In this document: positions 55,523 to 62,995 of the stretch, in pieces | Layout: each line of letters starts with the position of its first letter | Position numbering within the stretch: the stretch's first letter is position 1 | Source: Candidatus Bathyarchaeia archaeon | GTDB lineage: Archaea > Thermoproteota > Bathyarchaeia > Bathyarchaeales > DTEX01 | Length of the DNA: 64,000 nt | Reading direction: 5' to 3' | NCBI GenBank assembly: GCA_038868075.1 | Contig: JAWBXB010000009.1 | Span: forward strand, 1 to 64,000 | Made by a program: the position numbers and the translations under genes | Notes under the pieces: generated by a model | What the model saw: the letters and a program-made list of their open reading frames with translations, nothing else | Databases searched by the model: none | Told to the model about the DNA's origin: nothing

Positions 55523-56044
55523 TGGATCCCTGCTATAAGGTTCCTGAGGTGGATGATCCATCGATATTCGGTGGAACATTAACGGTTGAGAGGAACAGAT
55601 AAGGTGTGGCGGACTACAGGATATATGAGAGATCTATCACTATTAAGGGTTCATCCTATATTATTGCGGTTGCCTCAAACTCGACAATAGTGAATGTAGC
55701 CGCCCTGGAGCGACAACACAATAATTATCACTCTAGAGGGTAGAGATGAAACCATCGGCGCCCTTAAAGCAACTATACCTAAGGCGGCTCTTGGAGGAGC
55801 AGACATAAGGACCCTTAAGGTCATGGTTAATGGAAGGGAGATTCAGAATATGGTCATAGTGGATCTTGGCGACAGCGTAAACGTATACATCACATATATG
55901 CACAGCTCTCATACGGTGACCATTAAGTGGAGCCTACCCCAACCACTTCTCACACCAAATATGATAATGGCAATATGCGTAGCCGCCGGAGCAATTATAG
56001 TCGCATCAATAGGTGTAATACTCGCGAGAAGAAAGACAAGATAG
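55523..56044 (+). pseudogene. broken membrane-anchored surface protein
   Basis: Several frames together read as the end of an exported protein: DPSIFGGTLTVERNR, stop, then ADYRIYERSITIKGSSYIIA, a frameshift near 55710, then IIITLEGRDETIGALKATIP and the terminal helix IMAICVAAGAIIVASIGVIL followed by ARRKTR. Beta-rich Thr/Ser/Val composition and the C-terminal membrane anchor fit an archaeal cell-surface protein. The 5' part is missing. Confidence 0.5.
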
Positions 56045-56221
56045 CAGGCAGAGGGAATTATCAATCAGAGTGAAAGTCTCCAAACCCTCTATTTAATCTA
56101 TACTCCATTAATCTCTTCACATCCTCCAAATTAAGAATGGCCGACGAGAAACTATCATTTAACGTTTAAATTTAAGTGCGTGAAATTAAAATAATGCCCA
56201 CACCATATTAAAAATAAGAAT

Positions 56222-56299
56222 GGGCCGGTAGTTCAGTCTGGTATGAACGCCTGACTTGCACTCAGGAGGTCGGGGGTTCAAATCCCCCCCGGTCCACCA
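56222..56299 (+). tRNA. tRNA-Ala(TGC), no intron
   Basis: Acceptor GGGCCGG/CCGGTCC with G3:U70, D arm GTTC...GAAC, anticodon stem CCTGA/TCAGG with loop CTTGCAC (anticodon TGC), T arm GGGGG-TTCAAAT-CCCCC, encoded CCA. Its acceptor stem is identical to that of tRNA-Ala(CGC) at the left end. Confidence 0.95.
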
Positions 56300-56533
56300 A
56301 GAAATAAGTTGATTTTCCCGAATAAGGCTTATTTTTTGATTTTCTGGAATCAAGGTTTGGTTGAGGCTGTTTCTATTTGCGATTTCGTAAAGCGCCTTTA
56401 AACAAACTTCTTTCGAGTTTACTCCCATTTTTCGGAGTGTTACACTCAGCTCCTTTGGGATTCTGAAGGCGATTAGGTTTTCGTTCTTTTTTCGGGCTTC
56501 TTTCAGGTGTAACACCATTAAACCAGCCTCCAA
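56300..56533 (-). CDS. ribbon-helix-helix-like small protein abutting tRNA-Ala
   Basis: The first 60-70 residues (KNENLIAFRIPKELSVTLRK, MGVNSKEVCLKALYEIANRN) look like a ribbon-helix-helix DNA-binding domain. The frame continues through the complement of the tRNA to a stop at 56186; that tail is the well-known meaningless read-through, so I end the meaningful part at 56300. It overlaps the upstream RHH gene by about 16 bases. This is the layout of a small integrated element whose last gene reaches the att site. Confidence 0.4.
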
Positions 56534-56724
56534 ACAGAAAAAGAAGGGGGAAGTTTAATTTTATTTTCCCTCTTTCTCTTCTCCTCCTCAATCGCCCGCT
56601 TAATAGCCCTAATTGCGAATTCCCCCGGTGTGCAGCCTTCAAGCCTTGCTCCCTCCTTAATCATCTCGAAAAGGTCTCCGGGAATATTCATCACAACCCA
56701 TCCTTTATTCTTATGCTTCCCCAT
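56518..56724 (-). CDS. ribbon-helix-helix regulator
   Basis: From ATG at 56724: NKGWVVMNIPGDLFEMIKEG, ARLEGCTPGEFAIRAIKRAI, then a Lys/Glu-rich helix and a short hydrophobic end. This is a CopG/Arc-like fold of about 68 residues. The upstream in-frame ATG at 56784 would add a hydrophobic stretch that is probably not translated. A TTTTTTAAC-GA-GTTAAAAAA palindrome lies 60 bases upstream. Its neighbour overlaps its stop. Likely plasmid- or virus-derived. Confidence 0.6.
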   Translation of the reverse strand: MGKHKNKGWVVMNIPGDLFEMIKEGARLEGCTPGEFAIRAIKRAIEEEKRKRENKIKLPPSFSVWRLV

Positions 56725-56786
56725 TTTTCTTACTCCGGAAAAGCTCAGGAAGAGAAAGAAGAAAATCGAAAAGAAGGGGAGCAAAA

Positions 56787-56806
56787 TTTTTTAACGAGTT
56801 AAAAAA
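56787..56806. promoter_or_regulatory. palindrome before the RHH gene
   Basis: TTTTTTAAC GA GTTAAAAAA is a perfect 9-base inverted repeat at the expected promoter position. RHH proteins usually bind such sites and autoregulate. Confidence 0.5.
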
Positions 56807-56864
56807 TCTGTAACTTCTGTAACCGAGCAACCTTCTTCCGTAAGGCGAATCAGCATTTACCGCT

Positions 56865-57074
56865 GTGGTGATTTGTGCTCATTATCGTGCTGCTAAATGC
56901 CTGCTTAGGCGGGATTGGGTTACTGTTATGCCGACACATCCCGCATGCGAATGGTTTGAGCCGTGGAGAGTGGGCTGCTGATTCAAATGGTTCGCTTTGA
57001 GGTTGCCCCAGCATTATCCAGCAGATTATTGTGCTTACTGGGGCGAAGGAGCAGGGGGAGATAAATTGAAGTGA
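56865..57074 (+). pseudogene. possible small Cys-rich protein with in-frame TGA
   Basis: From GTG at 56865 the frame reads VVICAHYRAAKCLLRRDW, VTVMPTHPACEWFEPWRVGC, a TGA at 56979-56981, then FKWFALRLPQHYPADYCAYW and a TGA at 57072. The CxxY...C...PACEWFEPW pattern resembles small archaeal zinc proteins. The stop makes a broken gene, or two short ones, most likely. Start is uncertain. Confidence 0.3.
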
Positions 57075-57187
57075 TATTATTGGGCTGGAGTAATAGTCTT
57101 TATAATTCTAGGAATTTCTACGCTGATTCCTGCACCTGCAAGTAAGCCATCCATGCGCCTGCAATATTTATCAAATAAAGCAAAATC

Positions 57188-57218
57188 AAATATCTCTGAA
57201 GAAAACTCAGAGATATTT
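57188..57218. repeat. 12-bp hairpin
   Basis: AAATATCTCTGA and TCAGAGATATTT flank a 7-base loop. It could end transcription or mark an element edge; it lies upstream of the 57.3 kb operon. Confidence 0.5.
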
Positions 57219-57287
57219 TGAATTTCCTTGACTTTATTTAGTAGTAATTATAAATAATAGAAAGAAGCACATATATAGGGAGGGAAA

Positions 57288-57647
57288 ATGAAAGAGGATT
57301 CTGTACTGGCTGTAATGGGATTACTACTAGGAATTGCTAGTCCTTTACCAATTTGGCCAGGACCACATTTCCTGAGACATATTCCCCCAGCAATTATCAG
57401 TTTCCTCTTGATTTTAGCTGCCTACTTTACTGGTAGAAAAACCGGCTCTAAGGTTGCTGGTGCAATAATAATAGTTTATGGAATCTTAGCAACAGCAGCT
57501 GGAATGTTATTTTTAACTTCGGTCTTATTTGCAACAAGCGAGGAATTTTTAGCAATGAGTTCAGGAATAATTCTAGGAGGTATCATCGCATTATTCGCTG
57601 GAATTACATCAATAACTCTTGGACACAAATTAGCTAGAAAACCATAA
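57288..57647 (+). CDS. small membrane protein, 119 aa
   Basis: Four membrane helices (about 5-22, 30-47, 54-80, 92-112) and a conserved-looking GRKTGSKVAGAI loop. GGGAGGG precedes the ATG. I do not recognise a family. It is 12 bases before the zinc-ribbon gene and may be co-transcribed. Confidence 0.65.
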   Translation: MKEDSVLAVMGLLLGIASPLPIWPGPHFLRHIPPAIISFLLILAAYFTGRKTGSKVAGAIIIVYGILATAAGMLFLTSVLFATSEEFLAMSSGIILGGIIALFAGITSITLGHKLARKP

Positions 57648-57659
57648 TGAGGGAGTTAA

Positions 57660-57932
57660 ATGTTTAAGCGTTGTCCTGGAGTAAGAAGTCTGGTAGAGCC
57701 ACAGATAATAGTTAGGGAATGCCCATTCTGTGGTGAGGAAATAGAGTTCTTTGAGTATGAGATGCAGCTGGAGTGCCCAAAATGTGGCAGGATAGTTTAT
57801 CGGGAGCTGACTGAAACATGCCTATCATGGTGTGACTACGCGGACAAGTGTATCGCTGACCTGGAGAGAAGGGGAATTATTAATAAGGATAGAGCTGAGG
57901 AGTTGAGAAAGTTTATTGGAAGGAGGCAATAA
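57660..57932 (+). CDS. zinc-ribbon protein, 90 aa
   Basis: VRECPFCGEEIEFFEYEMQL then ECPKCGRIVYREL is a rubredoxin-like zinc ribbon. TCLSWCDYADKCI adds three Cys near residue 60. It is followed five bases later by the GCP-motif protein, and such zinc-binding proteins are often fused to or next to it in anaerobes. Likely a redox or metal-handling pair. Confidence 0.7.
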   Translation: MFKRCPGVRSLVEPQIIVRECPFCGEEIEFFEYEMQLECPKCGRIVYRELTETCLSWCDYADKCIADLERRGIINKDRAEELRKFIGRRQ

Positions 57933-57937
57933 TATAG

Positions 57938-58372
57938 ATGTCCTTCCAGTGGCCGGTTAAAATCCTACTGGTTCATCCACAGGCACCCTTCCTAATGCGG
58001 AAGAAAATAACTATAGCGGCTGACTGCGCGGCTCTGATAAATGAGGAGATTGGTAGGCAGCTTAGGGATGGTAGCCCAGTCATAATTGGCTGTCCACTCC
58101 TCGAAGACCCAAATAAGATGATGAGTAAAATCTCTCTAATTATAAGGGAGACTAAGGCGAGAGATATTGAGGTTTACACTATGGAGGTTCCATATTGCCA
58201 TGCGATACATATGATGGTTACGAGAACCATAAAAGAGACTGGGAAAGAGGTGAACTCAAAGCATTATATTGTGAGAGTATACTCTAGGAAGATTGAGCCC
58301 TATAAATCAGGTGTGATCGATGAGTCAATGATAAAGGCTGAAAAAGAAGCTCATGGGCACATCCATCATTAA
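57938..58372 (+). CDS. anaerobe-type conserved protein with GCPL and MEVPYC motifs
   Basis: ITIAADCAALINEEIGRQLR, VIIGCPLLEDPNKMMSKISL and IEVYTMEVPYCHAIHMMVTR resemble the second domain of ferredoxin-like proteins in strict anaerobes, where GCPLLDD and MEVPCC hold cysteines; here the second motif has one Cys and a His. The ferredoxin domain itself is absent. A His-rich end (HGHIHH) may bind metal. Function is unknown; the adjacent zinc ribbon is its probable partner. Confidence 0.6.
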   Translation: MSFQWPVKILLVHPQAPFLMRKKITIAADCAALINEEIGRQLRDGSPVIIGCPLLEDPNKMMSKISLIIRETKARDIEVYTMEVPYCHAIHMMVTRTIKETGKEVNSKHYIVRVYSRKIEPYKSGVIDESMIKAEKEAHGHIHH

Positions 58373-58457
58373 GCGTTACATATTAGCTTTGAAAGCAGAA
58401 CTGTCTTCAGACAATATTTTAGGTTAGGAAAGATTATTTGCTAACCTAATTTTTATC

Positions 58458-58777
58458 TTAGGTTGAAGGGGAGCTCGTTATCTCCAACTTCTTAATAAGA
58501 TTTTCAAATGTTATTTCATTAATCACAGACCAATCGAATTCTTCCGCCTCACGTAGCTCTAAGCGTATAGCATTGTTTGGGTATGTAGCTGTGCATGAGC
58601 CGAATCCATGCAGCGTCTCTCATCAATGAGCTTTGACTTCCCATTTATAAGCTGAAGAGCTCCAGTTAGACAAGCCTTAACACATCTATCGCATCCAGCA
58701 CATTTCTCTTCATCGATCGTTACAATAAGCCTTATATTTCGGGTTATGGAAGCCACTCCAAGCTTTCCACTACTCAT
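58458..58777 (-). pseudogene. ferredoxin with a frameshift and degraded second cluster
   Basis: The first frame from ATG at 58777 has one complete cluster motif, CAGCDRCVKACLTG. It then leaves the family pattern at SKLIDERRC. The other frame continues it (GFGSCTATYPNNAIRLELRE to ITSSPST, TAA at 58458). There the second cluster has lost two ligands: CDG becomes LHG and CP becomes YP. It is the last gene of the sulfur-transfer operon and overlaps IscU by eight bases. Confidence 0.65.
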
Positions 58778-59276
58778 TGGCTGAGAATTTCTGCGCTCTT
58801 CTAGATAAAACTTCCATGAGTTTCTCTTCCTCCAGCACATGCTTCTCCTCCCGCGTAGGCTCCTGTGGAAGCCAGATTGGTTTTGGCTTATCTACGTAAT
58901 AGGCTCTTATAGCCCTTCTGAGCGCACCAACCGCGAGCACGCCGCAATGATATTTAACTGAGGGTAGGCCACCAAGCTCATCAGATACTTCTTTCCAGGA
59001 GATTTTCCACGCGTCCTGCAGGCTTTTTCCCTTAATCATCTCGGTTAATATGCTTGCTGCAGCTATATTCGCCGCACATCCATAACTCTCAAACTTGGCA
59101 TCAGTAATCTTCTCGCTTGTCTCATCAATTTTCAGATATATTGCTATCATATCCCCGCATGCCAAGCTACCAGCCAATGCCTCAGCATCAGCATCCTCCA
59201 TTCTGCCAAGGTTCCTTGGGTTTCTAAATAACTCGAGAACTTTCTTCCCATAAGTTAGGGGGACTCTACTCGACAA
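58770..59276 (-). CDS. iscU: IscU-like Fe-S scaffold protein
   Basis: It builds Fe-S clusters on three conserved Cys: LAGSLACGDMIAIYLKI, FESYGCAANIAAASILTEM and VKYHCGVLAVGALRRAI. The 168 residues include a charged C-terminal extension of about 35. It lies between the cysteine desulfurase (which gives the sulfur) and the ferredoxin. No IscA or HscA homologue is near. Confidence 0.88.
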   Translation of the reverse strand: MSSRVPLTYGKKVLELFRNPRNLGRMEDADAEALAGSLACGDMIAIYLKIDETSEKITDAKFESYGCAANIAAASILTEMIKGKSLQDAWKISWKEVSDELGGLPSVKYHCGVLAVGALRRAIRAYYVDKPKPIWLPQEPTREEKHVLEEEKLMEVLSRRAQKFSANE

Positions 59277-59277
59277 C

Positions 59278-60513
59278 TTATTTCACCTCCTTTAAGGGTT
59301 TAGCTGGGCTTATGGATCTAATTCTCTTCACGGCGCCCGGCAGAACATCTAAAACATAATTTATATCCTCTAATGTATGGAATGGTGTAACCTTCATTAG
59401 TAGGCTTCCATGAGCCTCCTCATATCTTCTACCGATCGCCAAAAGCACATGGCTCGGCTCCAAAACACGGCTAGTGCAAGCGCTCCCGCTGGAAACATAA
59501 ATACCATTTAGGCTTAACTCAACGGTTAGAGCTTCCCCCTCACAATAGAGGAAGCTTATGTTCACGTTATCAGGTGCCCGCCTCTCACCGAATGGACCAT
59601 TCAGTATAGTATGATCAACTCTCTCTAAGATGCCATTTATTAAATGATCTCTAAGATCAGTCATTCTTGATACATTCTCCCTAAAATTACTGTGTATGAA
59701 TTCAACCGCCCTAGAGAACCCTACTATGCCGGGAACATTCTCGACTCCTGGCCAGAGCTTCTGTGTGCTAAGCTGCCCATGGACGATTGGCTCAAGTTTA
59801 ACTCCCTCTTTAACGTATAGTGCGCCGACACCCTTAGGTCCATACACTTTGTGGCTGCTAAAGGATGCTAGGTCAATGTCGAGCTTCTTCATGTCTAGGG
59901 GTATTCTTCCGAGAGCATCGCAAGCATCCGTATGGATTAAAACATCTTTATCCCTAACTATGTCCCGTAGGGCTCTAATATCCTGAAGAGTGCCTATTTC
60001 ATGGTTCACAGCAGCCACGCTTACAATAAGAGTCTCTTCATCAACATTTTTGGATAGAAAATCTAGGTTTATGAATCCCTCTTTATCCACGGGTATCTTC
60101 ACAACCTTAAATCCATGTTTCTCGAGCTCCTCAGCCGGAAATATTACACTTAAATGCTCTATGCTTGAGACGAGAATCTTCCTTCTTCTAGGCGAAGTCG
60201 CCGCTGAACCCATTATAGCTAGGTTATTCGCCTCTGTCCCACTATGGGTATAAACGATCTCCTCTGGACTGCAATTGATCGCTGAAGCGATCCTCGCAGT
60301 GACTTCATAGAGGGTTTGGTAGCTAATCCAGCTCATCAGATGGGTTATGGATGGATGCCCCCTACCACTCAACTTATAGGCGTCTTCCATGGCTTTTAGG
60401 GCTTCTGGAATAATTAAACCCGAGTTCTCATTATCCAAGTAGACCTCTTTACTTGGCGTGCCATGTGTCTCAATAAGCTCGCTTATACCCCTTGATATGT
60501 CACTATAGGTCAA
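59278..60513 (-). CDS. iscS: cysteine desulfurase (NifS/IscS)
   Basis: PLP enzyme that frees sulfur from cysteine. The PLP Lys is in SFSSHKVYGPKGVGALYVKE, the active-site Cys loop is YVSSGSACTSRVLEPSHVLL and AVNHEIGTLQDI is conserved. Length 411 fits the group. Its start overlaps the tusA stop by four bases, and iscU follows after one base, so all are co-translated. Confidence 0.92.
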   Translation of the reverse strand: MTYSDISRGISELIETHGTPSKEVYLDNENSGLIIPEALKAMEDAYKLSGRGHPSITHLMSWISYQTLYEVTARIASAINCSPEEIVYTHSGTEANNLAIMGSAATSPRRRKILVSSIEHLSVIFPAEELEKHGFKVVKIPVDKEGFINLDFLSKNVDEETLIVSVAAVNHEIGTLQDIRALRDIVRDKDVLIHTDACDALGRIPLDMKKLDIDLASFSSHKVYGPKGVGALYVKEGVKLEPIVHGQLSTQKLWPGVENVPGIVGFSRAVEFIHSNFRENVSRMTDLRDHLINGILERVDHTILNGPFGERRAPDNVNISFLYCEGEALTVELSLNGIYVSSGSACTSRVLEPSHVLLAIGRRYEEAHGSLLMKVTPFHTLEDINYVLDVLPGAVKRIRSISPAKPLKEVK

Positions 60514-60740
60514 CCCAAAACCTCCACATATATCTGGTATGTCTCATCAATTTTTTCAATCTTTAGAACCCTATGACCCACATTCGAAGCCCACTCTTTA
60601 ATATCTTGAGGGGCAGCTGGGTCTGTTGCTAAGAGCATGATTATCTGACCTGAGCTGGACTTTGCAACTGCCTCAGCTAACGCGAGAAGCGGACCTGGAC
60701 AAGATTTATACCGAGCATCAATAATCAAGTCAACTCTCAA
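60510..60740 (-). CDS. tusA: TusA-type sulfur carrier
   Basis: The 76-residue protein has the CPGPLLALAEA motif with the sulfur-binding Cys near residue 14, and IIMLLATDPAAPQDIKEWA. TusA takes persulfide from a cysteine desulfurase, the next gene here. ATG at 60740. Confidence 0.88.
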   Translation of the reverse strand: MRVDLIIDARYKSCPGPLLALAEAVAKSSSGQIIMLLATDPAAPQDIKEWASNVGHRVLKIEKIDETYQIYVEVLG

Positions 60741-60754
60741 AGAATTCCCCCAAA

Positions 60755-61165
60755 TTAAGATATGAAAAGATTGATATCTGAATCTTTCGCTTTGCTTAAG
60801 AATGTTGCGGCGCCAACAACATCATCTACATACTCCACTAAATCTTCAGCCTTTATCCCGAGAAGGTTCATTGTTGTGGAGCACGCGTAAATCTTCAATC
60901 TCCCAGTCTTCTTACCTTGCTCTAATATTTCGCGCCAATTCGGTATGGCTCCGGAGCTAACAGCTCTCTTCAGCTCATCCTCATAACCCTTATAGTCTGA
61001 GCTAACCTCTTTAGGCTCATAGCTCTTTTTTAAGGCTAGTAGACCCCAGAAAGTGAAGAATATTTCTGACTCCCAACTCATAGCAGCCGCGGTTGTAGCT
61101 AAAGTTACGGCTGGAAAGAGCTTATCCAATTTTTCAGAGGACACTATTATGGATATTTTCGGCAT
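60755..61165 (-). CDS. DsrE/DsrF-family sulfur-transfer protein
   Basis: The 136-residue protein has SIIVSSEKLDKLFPAVTLAT and a FFTFWGLLALKKSYE segment, with Cys in LKIYACSTTMNLLGI, as in DsrE-like proteins. It opens the operon DsrE-TusA-IscS-IscU-ferredoxin. A palindrome lies about 70 bases upstream. It likely receives or gives sulfur to TusA for tRNA thiolation or cofactor synthesis. Confidence 0.85.
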   Translation of the reverse strand: MPKISIIVSSEKLDKLFPAVTLATTAAAMSWESEIFFTFWGLLALKKSYEPKEVSSDYKGYEDELKRAVSSGAIPNWREILEQGKKTGRLKIYACSTTMNLLGIKAEDLVEYVDDVVGAATFLSKAKDSDINLFIS

Positions 61166-61233
61166 ATATTTTCGCCAAATAAATTATTATAACGCTGTTA
61201 TATAAAAACTTTTTTATAAAAATTAATGTTATA

Positions 61234-61264
61234 TAATATGTTCTAGACGTCTTCTAGAATATTA
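61234..61264. promoter_or_regulatory. imperfect palindrome before the sulfur operon
   Basis: TAATAT-g-TTCTAGA-cgtc-TTCTAGA-ATATTA lies between the divergent sulfur operon and the glycosyltransferase, upstream of a TATA-rich stretch. A plausible regulator site. Confidence 0.4.
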
Positions 61265-61363
61265 CTTTGAGAATTTGTAAGGGGAAATGTTATTTCATAT
61301 TTTGGTAAAAGGCTCAATCCTAACGTGGAAAATAAATTACCTATCTACCAGTATAGATTATAA

Positions 61364-62995
61364 ATGCTTATTAAGGAAATTAAAATAGAGACTGAAAATG
61401 TTATGAAACGCATTTTTAATACTAGTGTTCTCTCTTGTCTCGCTTGTATATTGATCTTTTTCTCTTCTTTAATACCGAGGATAATAAATTTAGATGAGCC
61501 CGGGCTCGCATGGGATGAACCCATATATATTGAAGCTGGTAGGACCTATGTTGGCGGCATACTGAGATCTCAAATCTTCAACATACTCACATGGGAGATA
61601 AATTGGGAGCATCCCCCCATAGCTAAATATTTAATTGGCATAAGCTTACATATACTGGAGCCCATCGGGCTCTCTGAAGTTGCCGCCGCAAGGGTGCCCA
61701 ATGCTATACTGGGTTCATTAACCTGCATCCTATTATACCTATTTCTTCATGATATTTATGGAGAGAGCGTATCCATATTAGCCTCCCTCCTCCTATCCTA
61801 CCTCCCAAACTTTTTTGCCCATAGCAGATATGCGACTCTAGACTCTCCTAAAACATTTTTTATAGTCTTCTCATTATATGCCTTCAAAAAGTGGACAAAA
61901 ACAGGAAAATTTGGGTGGACGATTTCCTCAGCTGTTCTTTGCGGCTTAGCGCTCGCTGTGAAAATAAGCGCGTTATCATTGCCCCCTATAATCTTAGCTT
62001 GGCTTCTCATAATGCGTCCACATCGATATCAGGGAATAAAAGCCACACCTCTCAAATCTTTGTTCTTCATATTATCTTTCCTATTGTTAGCCTTTATTTT
62101 CTTCCTTTTATCTTGGCCCCTATTATGGATTGATCCAAAATATATTATGAAATATCTTGATTTCCATCTTCATCACTTCAATATACCAGTATATTATCTT
62201 GGTGAGGTTCATCAAAGAGCTCCATGGCACTATCCCTTCATAATGTTATCTGTCACAACGCCCGTAAGTGTTCTATTAGCCGCAATACTTGGAGCTTTTT
62301 ACCCGCTTAAGAATATTTTCAGGCATAAAATATGTACAGATAGAGATAAAATCTCAATTTCACTATTAATATGGTTGCTGTCTACTCTTTTAAGAGTCTC
62401 AGCATCATATGGGTATGATGGTGTAAGGCTATTCTTGGATGCTCTTCCAGCTCTCTCTTCCCTAGCCGCTATTGGGGCTTCAGAGTTAAACTCTTCCTTA
62501 AGCAGTTTTCTCAGGGTCTCTAAAAGAACTATTTTCTATCTGCTCTTCATCCTCCTAATTGCATCTGAAATATATGCCTGTGCCATAACGCATCCCTATG
62601 AAACCTCCTGTTACAATGAGCTAGTGATAGCAGTAGGCGGGGTGAAACTATTTGAAAAAACATATTGGGGAGAGGTTTATAAGGAAGTTGTTGAGTGGCT
62701 TGAAAATAAAGCTCCAGGTGCAAGAGTCGTTGTTCCTATCGCTCCACACCTGGCGCAGTATTACGCTAAAACCCTGAAGATAATGAGCAATATTCCTGAT
62801 ATCCTTGCGGAGAAACCAGCATACCTTGCTTTCCAAGCTAGGGAAGGATTTTACTTCGATCATCTGATCATTTTTTGTCTCAATAATTTAAAGCCTATTC
62901 ATACAATTCAGGTGAACGGCATCACTATTGCCTATATTTTCAACCTTGAAGATTACTACTCTCTAATGAACTCTACAAGGAGCAATTCATTATGA
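61364..62995 (+). CDS. GT39/ArnT-like membrane glycosyltransferase
   Basis: About 11 membrane helices. The first loop after helix 1 has LDEPGLAWDEPIYIEAGRTY, the acidic motif of the PMT/ArnT fold, and INWEHPPIAKYLIGI follows. It moves a sugar from a polyprenyl phosphate to protein or lipid outside the cell. The C-terminal part (about 430-540) is a soluble domain. ATG at 61364 has an alternative at codon 14. uppS at 32.8 kb could supply its lipid carrier. Confidence 0.82.
   Translation: MLIKEIKIETENVMKRIFNTSVLSCLACILIFFSSLIPRIINLDEPGLAWDEPIYIEAGRTYVGGILRSQIFNILTWEINWEHPPIAKYLIGISLHILEPIGLSEVAAARVPNAILGSLTCILLYLFLHDIYGESVSILASLLLSYLPNFFAHSRYATLDSPKTFFIVFSLYAFKKWTKTGKFGWTISSAVLCGLALAVKISALSLPPIILAWLLIMRPHRYQGIKATPLKSLFFILSFLLLAFIFFLLSWPLLWIDPKYIMKYLDFHLHHFNIPVYYLGEVHQRAPWHYPFIMLSVTTPVSVLLAAILGAFYPLKNIFRHKICTDRDKISISLLIWLLSTLLRVSASYGYDGVRLFLDALPALSSLAAIGASELNSSLSSFLRVSKRTIFYLLFILLIASEIYACAITHPYETSCYNELVIAVGGVKLFEKTYWGEVYKEVVEWLENKAPGARVVVPIAPHLAQYYAKTLKIMSNIPDILAEKPAYLAFQAREGFYFDHLIIFCLNNLKPIHTIQVNGITIAYIFNLEDYYSLMNSTRSNSL

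Larger units (their letters stand above)
56785..57287. other. gene-poor 503-base stretch
   Basis: Contains the RHH operator palindrome, a possible broken Cys-rich small gene (56865-57074), a short signal-peptide-like frame around 57090-57220 and a hairpin at 57188-57218. No intact gene is convincing. Confidence 0.5.

Noticed and set aside
56186-56299. Minus-strand frame reading through tRNA-Ala(TGC), with the segment GGDLNPRPPECKSG
   Set aside because: This is the familiar artefact of translating the complement of a tRNA gene; only the part upstream of the tRNA looks like protein.
56979-56981. In-frame TGA as selenocysteine in the Cys-rich small gene
   Set aside because: No selenocysteine insertion structure or Sec machinery is visible, and the surrounding region is decaying.
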